Assembly (NCBI GenBank): GCA_949130485.1
Contig: OX422197.1
Coordinates: 7,310,991-7,374,990 of the forward strand
Direction of reading: 5' to 3'
From: Agelas oroides
Lineage: Eukaryota > Porifera > Demospongiae > Agelasida > Agelasidae
Length of the DNA stretch: 64,000 nucleotides
Under the pieces are notes generated by a model that did no database searches, was not told the DNA's origin, and saw nothing but the letters and a program-made list of their open reading frames with translations. This document shows, one piece after another, positions 1 through 20,000 of this stretch. How positions within the stretch are numbered: the stretch's first letter is position 1; every line of letters starts with the position of its first letter. The translations under genes and the position numbers were made by a program.

Positions 1-189
1 AACACCAAGGCAGCACTTAGTTACGTGTCTGTTATCGTGCAAGCCTTCTACCTCAAAGGGAAATGGTTCAGTGGTCAGAAGACGACCAACTGAAGATGAG
101 AGTTCTTTGACATGTGTAGCTCTGCTGCTTCACTGCTGTCAACTGACAAGATGATAAGGCTAACGTAGCTGTTCTTCTCTTCCTCCCAG
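1..189. other. upstream intron, possible exon at the window edge
   Basis: This should be intron sequence of the UBR4 gene before the exon at 190. Frame 1 is open from base 1 to about 97, but I see no convincing donor and do not recognise the peptide, so no exon is called. Confidence 0.4.
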
Positions 190-8768
<8,579 letters not shown>

Positions 8769-9501
8769 AACATTATGGTAGTAACTTAATAAATGTTATT
8801 GTTGCTGTTAGCACCATTGTTGTAGACTTTGACCATATTAACTGATTTATCTGCTGGCTGTTTATATGAAACAGTACAATTGTATGCTGGGAAATTACTA
8901 CTGTTGGTGAAGGCAAAAGTCAAGCAGTGATTTCACAAGGAGCTTCAAGTATCCGTGGAGCAGCAGCAGGCAAAAATTTCCAATATCTAATCAGACACAA
9001 TGTTATACTTGAGTCTTATGGGCCCTGACATTTGAATACTCTTGCATATTCGTGCTTGACCATGCAGTCTTATTCACACCCTTCACCGAAGTTCTCTCTC
9101 CAAACTTCTCCCCAACAACAATGCCATCTTTCGTTCATCCTCCACCCAGCTTTACACTGACTAGGGTTGACAGTGAATTGTCTCTGAAAACATGCCCAAA
9201 ATATGCACGATTATTCTAAATGTTTCTAGATTTGGTAAGTTCTCCCAGGCAACATTGGCATTATGTATAGGGTTGGATGAGTATGTTTAATATGAAGTGG
9301 TGATGCAGAGGAGACCGATTCATGGTGAAATTTACCACTAACCTAGACCCCTATATAAGCATCCCCTTCAACCATGCTCTCTGTGTACACGTGATGGTCC
9401 TAATGAGCTCAACTATTTCCCCAATTATAAAACTGGCATCGTACAGCTATACGTTTTGCATTTGCATGCGTCGTACTAGTAGCTGTTCGAATGCGTCGAA
9501 G
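8769..9501. other. intergenic, UBR4 3' UTR to first RBR gene
   Basis: It contains the UBR4 poly(A) signal at 8788-8793. I see no gene or clear repeat in the rest. The promoter of the RBR gene at 9502 should lie here, but no TATA box is obvious. Confidence 0.6.
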
Positions 9502-10667
9502 ATGCCACTTTGGCAGGTTTTCATTAAAGGGCTGCAGGGGCGAACCTACACTATTAACATCAATAATCCTGACCCGAAGGTACTACAGTATTAAAGTCGT
9601 TGCAGAAACAATACGTATAATATACGGGATGCGTATTTCTACATGTCTAGTATATAAGCTATATTACAAACGTGCCTGGTTGTTGATTCTGTGTTCTTAT
9701 GATATAGAAAGTGAAAGTTCAAAGGCTCCAAGACCTGATCACTGAGAAGACAGGGGTTTCCAATGACAAACAATATCTCACCTATGGAGGGGAAAAGCTT
9801 AAGGAAGGGAAAGCACTTGGTGATTACCCTCCATTGGGACACCAAGCCACTATCTTTATGATGATGCGACTACCAGGTGGTGGATGCTGTACCTCATCAC
9901 AGAGAAACTACGCAGTTGAGGAACGTGCCCATGCAGTTGAAGAATTGTGTCAGTATAAGTTAAGAACTACAAATGACCCTTGCATGATCTGCCTAGAGGT
10001 AGGTGGTGCAATAAAAATGCCCTGTGGTCACTCCATTTCACCTGAGTGTTTGATGAACTACTGTTGGAATCAAATCAAGTTAATAAAATATGAGATTCGA
10101 TGTCCGGATCTTTCCTGCGCAACAGAGTGGCCCATCAGTGTCCTACGCAGATGTGAGGAAGTAGATAAGGAGTTGCATTTGCTTGAAGAAGCTCTTTCCA
10201 AGAACTATTGTGACAGCCCAGACAAAGGGATTACTGATTGTCCAAAATGCAAGAGCTACTGTACCCGACAAGATCCTATGAAATACAGCATGCAATGTAT
10301 AGTGTGTTCAAGAAAAGGAAACACCTACCGTTTCTGCTTCAAGTGCAAGCAGGAATGGAAGAATGGAAGTGATGAATATTCATGTGGCAATATTCAGTGC
10401 ACAACCAATGAGAAGGAGCGCCAAAAAATTCTGGGAAATTGTCCCACGATAGAGATCATAGGTGTTTCCTGTCCAGAGATTCGTGAATGCCCAGTTTGCA
10501 AGACACTGATCAAACATGATGGACACTGCAAAAAGGTTGTTTGCGGTAGATGTAAGAAAAGCTTCTGCTTTGTTTGTCTTCGAAGATTGACTAATGATCC
10601 TAGCACCGAAGGAGTGTGTGGTGGAGGATATGAACAATGTGCAGTTGCTCCAAGACAACTTATGTAA
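9502..10667 (+). CDS. ubiquitin-like/RBR E3 ubiquitin ligase, copy 1 (345 aa)
   Basis: Two exons: 9502-9579 and 9708-10667, in phase 0. Residues 1-84 form a ubiquitin-like domain ending in RLPGG. The rest is a RING-between-RING ligase. RING1 starts at C118/C121 with C132/H134 and C140. The IBR is around C204-C230. The Rcat domain has C287, C290, the presumed catalytic C300 (DGHCKKVVC) and C305/C308/C313/C316. RBR ligases pass ubiquitin from E2 to this cysteine before substrate transfer. The Ubl plus RBR order recalls parkin, but the RING0 domain of parkin is absent, so I give no symbol. The ATG at 9502 was chosen because exon 1 supplies the first beta strands of the Ubl fold. A near-identical architecture follows at 11663. 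The substrate is unknown. Confidence 0.9.
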
Positions 10668-11662
10668 TTCTGAAGACAGTGGTTATTAGCCTTGTTCACA
10701 GGCCCACCCAGATTTTTGTTGACTGTGACAGAAAACTGGCCAGGGGCCTGGGAACAAAGCTAGTTTTGCATAGTAGTCAGTATTTAGTACAGTTTTCAGA
10801 CTTTGCCTCCACTCTTGAATATCAGTTGTTGAGTAATTGTCATTGCTATTTGTATTTCCACGCCTCATTATCACTTAGATATCATGCATGGTAAATTGAA
10901 TCACATAGCTAGCTGCATGCATGCAATTCCAGGTCAATGTATCATCATGATTTGTGCACTCATTTTCAGGGTTTTAACATAATTTGACATACATAGACAA
11001 CTTAGGAGCTAAGTTCCGCAACACCTAGCTATTTATTTTTTGACAGCAAACTTTCAAAACTGTATTCAGCTTATAGTTATACTATAAGCTGAATACAGGG
11101 TTTTGAAAGTTTGCTATAAGCTGAATATACAGTTTTGAAAGTTTGCTGTCAAAAAACCATTGCAGACAGCTCTGCTCTATAAGCTGTCTGCAAATGGCTT
11201 AATACCAACAGTATTCAGAGTTTGTACAAATACACAGATATTCTGCACTAATATACAAAAGGATGAAGTGGAGAGGATGGCTTAAAGAGGATGAGCTTCT
11301 CGTGAAACATTCTCAGTTCTTGCCCACAACATACTTTTGTACAACACTATCTGTGCTGCCGTCTTATGAGCCTAGCTGGCTTGCTGTCCTAGGGACAAGA
11401 CGTAAAAATAAAATTCATTCATTCTTTTGACTTCCATGCGTAGCTACTAGCTCCAACACAAATCCCGAGCCCTAGAGTGTCCAACTGGCCAGCCTGAGTT
11501 CCAGGTGAGTGAACATGAGTGGACCTGTCTTTATTAAAATAACATAGAGCTGTGGCTCATTGATTGATTGTCTAGACGTAGCAGCAATACGCCTACGCAA
11601 GAACGAGCGTGCACATTCGCATCGCATGATTTCAGAGCATCTATGTTCTGAGATTCGCGGCA
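10668..11662. other. intergenic between the two RBR genes
   Basis: It holds the hairpin repeats at 11041-11151, a shorter hairpin at about 11163-11200 (GCAGACAGCT paired with AGCTGTCTGC) and AATAAA within 11403-11412. No gene was recognised. Confidence 0.6.
11041..11151. repeat. inverted plus direct hairpin repeat
   Basis: The 36-bp segment at 11041-11076 is followed by its reverse complement at about 11082-11115 and again at 11116-11151. This gives alternative hairpins around TATAAGCTGAATA. Confidence 0.85.
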
Positions 11663-12821
11663 ATGTCAAGGACGTGGCAGTTATCTGTTCATGGTTTGGA
11701 GGGAAAAACGTACAGCATTGACGTGGAGAACCCAATGGTAAGATCCACGTCTGGAAGCGCGTAAGTAGACTCCAAATCACGCGAAGAGTTGGGCGTGTAT
11801 TTGTCTGCTGACTTGTCAACCATGTTACAATAAAAGCCTGTATGGTTTTGTTCCTCAGCAAACAACAGTTCTTGCGCTGAAAAAGAAACTAGAAGCAAAA
11901 ACAGGAATTGATCCTGAAGTCCAGCGTCTTGTATTTGGTGGAAAACAGCTGCAAGATGAGGATCTTCTGACTTCATATGATGGCATCCAAAACAATTCCA
12001 CTCTGTTTCTTGTTTTACGACTGCATGGAGGTGCAGAAGCCAGTGGATTCGGCCTACCAAAACAGCACCAAAACCGAAATCCTGACCCTTCACTTCCAAA
12101 GAGCAATAAAGAATGCATAATAATGTACATGGAAGGTGAGTCACTTGAGATGCCCTGTGGCCATGCAATATCACCGGAAGGGTTGATGGAGTACTCCAAA
12201 CATGAACTTGACACCGAAAAGAAACCCGCTGTCAAGTGCCCAGAGTGTAGCACCGAATGGCCAATAGGTGTCTTAAAACGGTACAGTGGTGCAACTCCAC
12301 TGGAATCTATGTTCCTTGAGTTCCAACTCTCCGACAACTATTGCTCAAAAACAACAACAATTGTTGAATGTCCCAGCTGCCACACGCTCAGTGAACCAAA
12401 AGACCCCTCACGAGTCGATGTGAAGTGTGATATATGTTCAAAAGGAAAAGAAAGACCTTACGTGTTTTGTTGGCACTGCCTGAAAGAGTGCACGTGGAAG
12501 TCAAAAGATGCTAAGTATACCTGTGAGAATCCAGACTGCAGTTCTCAGAATCAAAAGCAAGTGAATCGACAAATCCTCCAAAATGCACAAATGACCGAAG
12601 TTATCGGTGTTAAGTGCCCATCAATTCGTGCTTGTCCGCACTGTGGTGTTCTTATTGAACACATTGCATACTGCAAACACATGAAATGTAAAATTTGTAA
12701 CACTAACTTTTGCTTTCTGTGCCTTCGAGTTAAACCCAAAGATCGTGACTGGCCATGTGGTTTTGCATACAAGAAGTGCAAAGTTGCCCCTCGACAGAAA
12801 TCGATACCACTACAACCTTAG
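11663..12821 (+). CDS. ubiquitin-like/RBR E3 ligase, copy 2, with degraded RING1 (345 aa)
   Basis: Exons: 11663-11737 and 11859-12821, in phase 0. Same length and domain order as the copy at 9502: a ubiquitin-like domain ending in RLHGG, then RING1, IBR and Rcat. Rcat keeps C284/C287, the presumed catalytic C297 (AYCKHMKC, close to the parkin active-site context) and C302/C305/C310/C313. RING1 is eroded: the second ligand of the first CxxC is Met114 (CIIM) and the Cys after the CGH motif is Gly133, although C125 and H127 remain. RING1 normally binds the E2, so E2 recruitment may be altered or lost. The reading frame is intact, so this is a diverged gene rather than an obvious pseudogene. Confidence 0.88.
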
Positions 12822-14065
12822 TCTAGATGCATTACTAACCAGAGTGTGCATTGTGCGTAGTATTGTAATCACATAATAAGCTATTATGTATAATTTATAC
12901 TAGAGTAAACACTTTCATTATTTTATTACTGCCCGGGTATATACATGTAACAGAGCGGCCACACATAATCATTGGCATTCTTATATACTTGTTAGACAAG
13001 ATATGGAGTCGCTTGCTTTCCTCCACAATGTGCCAGCACACTGCCTGCCATGCATGCACATTCTGAATGGCTAGTTATTACTGTGGGTAATGGCTTGCAT
13101 TCCTTAGTATCAATGGACTAGCACAAGTCATACAAATATGCACCCATTTAGTGCCCAAAAATTTGTACATGAGGCAAAAGGAGTACATATGAGTACATGT
13201 AGTGTATGCAGTTACTATAGTTAGTAGTGGCAAATCATTCCTAGAGCTGAAGAACTCAAACAACTGTGAACATAGCTAACTATATTTGTAATGACAGCAG
13301 TGGTACAGCCATTCTTCCACACATACCCTTGGTTTTCATCTTATAAATGGCATGAGGTGAATCATGCCAAAGTACATGAATGAAGCAGCTGTAAGAAGGG
13401 TTAAGTTTGCTCCAGTTGTTCTTATATCAAAAACACAGCTCATGGCATATTTCCTTGCTACTTTTGCAGTAGCAAGCATATGGGAGCAGTTGATAGGAGT
13501 TTCTTCCAAGCTTACATTCAGTTACACTTTGCTGTTGGGCCATGGCATCATTTTGAAATCTAGCTCTCTAGAAGAGCCAGTATTCAAGGCTCTGTATATC
13601 TTTGTGGCCTTGTGCCCAGACTTTCGCACCCTCAGCCTTCATATACTGCAAGTGATGCAAGCTGCAAGCTGCAAGCTGCAAGCAACGATAGCTGGGAGCA
13701 AGAGAGTGCACTAACAAGGCTAGGGTCTGTGTATTTCCCAGTAGAAAGCCATGTTGAACTTACCTTTAAGTCTCTTGACCCAGATACACAGTAGCTAGGC
13801 AACTAGTGCTTGTACAGCCAGCATTTCCCACATGCAGCCCTTCCCCCTTCTTTTGCAACGTATCATGCATGCATGTTGCTAAAATTTCAATACACATTCA
13901 TTTTTGATATTGATTGCTATCTTTTTGTACACGCACTGAGGTGATTTTTACCATGATTCAAGTGAGTTTCTGAATTTAGCAATGTCAATTTGTTGGTGCA
14001 TGCTGGTGGCTTGCAAGCACCTGTTGGCTTCAAGACCTACACAAATTGAAAATAATCCCAAAAAA
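12822..14065. other. intergenic between convergent RBR copy 2 and RTEL1
   Basis: I see no gene. An open frame at 13364-13714 has no recognisable domain. There is a short GCAAGCT repeat at about 13662-13683. The 3' ends of two convergent genes flank this stretch. Confidence 0.6.
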
Positions 14066-17000
14066 TTAATTTGAAACACTCTGTAAGAATGTATATCTAC
14101 TCACAGTATCCTTCTCTGGTTTTAGCAGCTTTGTCTTGGGTTCATCTTTCAGCTGTGATGGTGCTTTTCTCTTACTAGTAGCAGCCATAGTTGATCCTAT
14201 TTCACAAGAATAAGAAGAGTTTGTACATGAAAATGCCTACTTCTCGATAAGCAATTAAGTTGATGTGCTTCCATGGGCTGTCCTAAAAGGCAAACACATT
14301 ACATAATTATATACTTAATGGAATTACTATCCTGGTTCCCAGATCCTCAGTACGGTACTAAAGGTCTTGCTAAGGGTTTGGGAATGGGACTAGTGAATCA
14401 CCAGTGGATGCAGCCGATATCAAATCTGAGTACATGGTGGTGTGTTAGTCCCCATACCATGTGAACTCATTAATTTGCTAATCAGCCCGAGAAGCTGGTG
14501 AGTTTTCTTTCTGCTATTGCTCATTATGTGTATGCTCACACCAGAACACGTCAATATTACAGGTCACTGCAGTTTCTGTGGTAAACTAGGCTACTCTGTA
14601 GCTTTGTGAACATCTTTGAGCTATAGGTGCAGTTTGTTGTATAATTATACAACAGCACTGCTAACAATGGTGGCTGAGTATACCTGGGAGGGTAGGAATC
14701 TGCTCAAGGGTCTTCCCTGTCAACTCACAGTAGAACACTCTGTACGTGTCTCTGTGCACATCATGAACAAACTTGTACATCCCTGCAAAGACATTATCAC
14801 AATCAAAGCCAAGACCAAGTAAAGCCAAAGCTAAATCAAAAAGTGATGTATTACATCATGTTTTTTTTCCATCTAATTTTCATCAATCGGTGGAGAATAA
14901 AATAGTTGGCTAGTAATACCTACCTACCTTTAAGGAGATGAAATGATGAAGGATGTCTGAAGATCTCTTTTAGTTTTTCAGTGAATGTATAAATGTCATG
15001 GCTCTGCAACCAAAGGACAAAATGGCAGGGACTACAAAACTGATCCTAGCAGCCCGAGATAGTCAGATACACATGCAATCATTTGGACAGCTTACATCCT
15101 TGTACGTTCCGAGAGCCTTCTTGAAGGTTTGAAAAGATTCATCACTTAGGCTGGATTGGATTTCTGCGATGAAACCAGCAACACTAGCCACCTTAGACAG
15201 CTGGCTCTGTTTCTGCGCAATAAGAAGGAAGTCGTGCATGTTGTGGGGAAGGGTGTGTAGTGTGTACGGGTGTGGGAGGTGGGACGAAATAAAAACTAGA
15301 CACGGATATAATTATATTTTCCAACCTGTATAGGTACCTTAGATATGACCACGGTCTTCTTGCTGGCTGCTCTGCCTTCTGAGGAGGAGGAAGGTTGTGA
15401 CTCAGCAGCTCCAGTGGTCTGCAGAATGGTCTCCGAAAGGCTGGGTCCAGCACGGAGCTAAAGATATGGTACACAAGTCAAAGTGTCACTGACTCTCCAT
15501 ACCTACTCTCAACTTACCTCTTGTAGAGCTGGTGGTGTGTACACATCAACCGTCTTTAGTTTCTTAGAGGCATCGCTAGACTGTGCAAATGATCACTACT
15601 GAATACTGCTGAACATAGGTACATCCCAAATACTGGAGTGCATGTGGTTATAGCTTACATGTAATGACATAACTGGTACAGCACACTTACTTCACATTTG
15701 GCTAGTGAGCTCAAGAGGCTCTTTTCAGAAGCAGTTTTCTCCGATTCTGCTTGCAACTTTGCCAAAGATGCTACATACAAGAAGCAAGGTTGTTTCTCCA
15801 TGTAACCGGTGGTCACTATATGACATCATCTTGATGTCACTATAGTCATTACATCAAGATGATGTAATGTGGTGACTGGTTACACGAAGAAGCACCCAGA
15901 AGCAAGACAATGACACACAATCATAATGTTGCTATCGTGAGAGCAATTTAAGAGTGAGCAGAACAATTGTCCTTCTCACCTTGGGGCACTGTTCTCATCT
16001 TGCTGGGGAGATGTGTCTCAACTAGGCTAGCATCCTGGATGTGCGGCCTGCTGGTGCTCCGGTATGAAGGGAGGTTCTTCACAACAATGGGAGTGCGGAG
16101 AGAGGAAGTGCCGGGACCTGCTGACTGCTGCTTCTTTGGTGCTGCTTTGCTAAACTAGGGTTAAACAAGACAAGTGGTGTCACAGCACAATTTTAGTGAC
16201 ATCTATTGTACTCCCACCCTGACAACCAAAAAATAGATGAAGAGGAAGGTTATCTGTTACCAACTTGAGCTCGGAAAATAACTTGCCGACATTTCGACTG
16301 AATGCTCCAATCGTCATCAGGGTGAAATTGGCGCATGCAGTCGAAATGTCAACAAGATACTTTCTAAGCTCAAGTTGGTAACAGATAACCTTCCTCTTCA
16401 TTTATGCAGGAACCAACTGAGAAGCCACTGAAAACCAAAAAAAAAACCTAATAGGCTACAAATTGCTATACAGGTGTTGCTGCTGTCACTCCATTCTTCC
16501 AGCAAGTAGAGAACTACCTTCTTTTCAGCATTCCTGAAGAACTGGGTCAAGTCTCGCTGAACCAGGCCAAACTTGTCGTAAGTCTTGGCGTAAGGTCTTA
16601 CCCAGCGGGGGAGCTGGTTCAAGGCATTGGAGAAGGAAAACCTGAAGAGAAAACTAAACACTCATGAAAGCTACGTCATGAACAATCAATGAACCACATC
16701 TTCCTGAAAAAAGCAGACCTTGATGTTATACAAGGTCATGCACCCACAGTGCAAGATACATTTCGACCAATACCAGGCCTCACCAGCTACGCTGGGGTGA
16801 CCACGACATGGGGACTGCTGTCTCATGCGTACTGTTCCATTGCTACCAGTGCCATTACCACCACTAACCTCTCATCACAGAGAATGATGGCTCCATAGTC
16901 CATCCTGTGTCGTATCACCCTCCCCACGGCCTGGTTCACAGCACGAGAAGCCTGCTGCTTGTACCATTCCTCTCCACCCAAACCCTACCAAAACACACAT

Positions 17001-20000
17001 CAGACTTGAGACACCATACTTGACTAATATCTTAACATAGGTAGCCGTACTGTTGGTTGTCTCTTCAGAGCCTCTTCCAAATACTTCATCTTCAGAACAA
17101 TCTGTAAACCATTGAAGGACTCGATTAAAACAGCTGCAGTAACTCACGAATTGAAAAAGTACACCCGAATCACAGCCTCATTCCCAGGCTCTTCCCCATA
17201 CAAGTGATGAAAAGATGGGTGGGTGCCTTGGAATGAGGCTAGCAGAACCTAAAATGTACGAAAACGTGAACATTGTTACTGGTACTAATGCTAATGCTCT
17301 CTTCCTTTCTGTTTCAATTTCCATACCTTTGGTTCCATCCGAGGTGGGTAGGGTAGCCCAGTGATGATCACAGCTCTTCCGTTGACGTCTGCGAAGTCAA
17401 GACCCTCACTCACCTGAAAGAAAAGCAAGATGTACTAGATAGCTACACATACCAGATGGTAGTAACTACAATCCACATAAGCTAGTTTCCAGGTCTTCTC
17501 TGTTTGTTGTCATTTGGTTTGCATTCAGTACATTACACGGATTATACTGATCACAAACTGGAAACACAAAAAACGGGGAAGGCCTGGGAATGAAGCGACA
17601 TAGAAGCTGTACTGCACCTTTCCTCTGCACACAGCAAAGAAGGTGGCTCCATTGTACTTTGGGTCTGAGATCTTCTCATAGAAGGCGTCCATTGTCTGTG
17701 CAGCAGTACAAGCAAATGTTGAAAGAACCGCACAGTGTATGAACTATGAGGAAATATCACAGCAAAGCTAGCCCTGTACCTAGGCTGTGTTGGAAAAGGA
17801 AAGAGTAGCTTGGGTATGAGACCAAGCAAAAGCATGGGTATTTTACAACAGTAGCACACACAACCAAGCAAAAAACATTGGCAAGTACTTCTGAGCTGTG
17901 GAAACGTTGCTTTTGTGGATTCTGGAGCAGTTTGCTGTTAATGGTACTGTTAACAGCGAAGCACTGCTCCTTAGTCAGCAAAAGCAATTTTTCCAAATTT
18001 AGACATATCTATATAACAGTCTTTGGCCCATGATACTGGCTGGTTTCACATTACAAATACTGACAATAAACTCCTGCAGTGTTAGAGACAGCTGTGTGCT
18101 GCCTATCAATAACATACTGGGTTGAAGTCTGCCTTCCTTCTAGGCTCCTGAAACACTGGCTTGTACTGTTCAATCCTCTGAAGAATGCCACTCTCCTGCA
18201 GCAAAGAGATACCAGTTGTACTCACATTAGTCATTCCCTATGAGCCAAGTAACCTTTGTAGCTGCATTCCCAGGGACTAACAGCTTACTAACCTCATTCC
18301 CAGGCCACTTCCTGTGACCTGGGAATGAGGTTAGTAAGATGTTAGTCCCAGACTGTATACTAACCCTCCAGGTGTCCATGCATCCATACATGACTGGGTA
18401 GGAGGGAAAGAACACCAGCAACCCATGGGGAACAATCCGGGAAAAGTTCACTAATAAGAGAGGGGACAGAGATTACTTGCAACATGTAGTAAACTATAGG
18501 GTTGATTTAGCCTCGAACCCAGAGTCTCTCACAGAGGAGAGAGCCTGAGACTTGAGTTAGACAGACAGATGGGATTCAAGTGAGAGTGGGATTCGAGTGA
18601 GACCAGGGTGGACTCATAATCATATGCAGACAAATGGGTCATAGTCGAAATGTGATATATACCTCTGCATACAACCAGCATGGCATATGTGCAACATACC
18701 TACCAATTGTGTTTCCAAGGCTGGTTTGGTACTGTATACTGAACCTATGTAATGAAACATAATGTTATTATCTGTGTACTCAATATATCCAACTGTGTGT
18801 TAGGGAGGAGGGCGTGAAGAGCTTGCCTGTTTTTATAAGAGGAGTTGAGAGGTGTTCCATCACAGCCCTTCACAACCACCCCCACCCACACCTGCTGTTC
18901 TGAGATCACATGTGGACCCTCAAACTGAACAGGAAAGTCACTGCACCAAGAGAAGAGAAAAGCACGATAACCCCAACAAGAGGTGACTTGCTCTGCCACT
19001 GTATTTCTTTAAACATGAGGTGTGAATCAATCCCAAGCCTTTACTCAGCCTTTTTTTACTTGTAGATGCCTCTAGACAGTCACATGATCCACATGCAAGT
19101 ACGTCACTTCAAAGATGGCTACAACCTTCTAACACTACAAGCAATGGCGAATGAGACTATATTCTACCACTAACAGTTGGAGTTCGGAGGAGAAGGACTG
19201 GAGGGGAGAGAGGGTACCACTGGTGAGAATGACAGACCTCACTCCGTGTGTCATCAGGTCACCCATTGCATGGCCTGGGCTGAAACACCAGTAGCTCAGA
19301 GTGCGGGCTATGTCAGAGGTATGTAGCAGTGGAGAGAGATGAGACAACGGAGGGGAGAGAACAGTTAGGCATTAGTTGAAACAAACTAGAAGGGCTTTAA
19401 TTACTCTCTTTCTTGGACGTCTCAGCTGCAGAAACAGTCCAGACATCTGATTTATTCTTTTTTGCTTCCTCTGCCTTCAGAAACACCTTGTAGTGCTGGG
19501 AGGAGCCTTGTGGGTTCACAGCAGAGCCAGGACTGAAGACAACCTGGAGTTTAGAAAACAACCACAACAGTACAGTATTGTCTCACTCACTCTGCTTGGG
19601 GTTGTTTCTACTCTTCAATGTTCCTTCAGCACGTACTGAGTAATAGTGCTGTTCAAACTAACCCGAGCTCTCAAATTACTTTTAGTATCACATGCAGTAT
19701 ATCTACATGTTGGATGAAGTGGGAGCGAGACTAGGTGTTTAATATCTGTTCTTCCTCCTCCACCTGTACACAGAGGTACAGTGTCTCACTATAGGTATAC
19801 TGTGCTCAAGTGAAGTGGATGCTAAAACAGCATGACACACCTCTTGAATGTGGACCAGAACTACCTGAAGGAATATGCTTGAATCAACCACTTACAGTAA
19901 ATTTCACAATTTTGAGGAATGTCCTTTGCTACTGTGTATTATTTTATCACACAAGCTGTGAAAATCTCAACTACTTGTTCTGGCTCACTTCATGATGATA

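Noticed and set aside
13364-13714. 116-residue open frame on the plus strand
   Set aside because: No known domain, partly made of a GCAAGCT simple repeat, no splice or promoter support.
18704-18731. Acceptor at 18732 (ATACAG) for the RTEL1 exon ending 18704
   Set aside because: Joined to the upstream exon it creates a stop at the next junction; the acceptor 7 bases further upstream keeps the frame.
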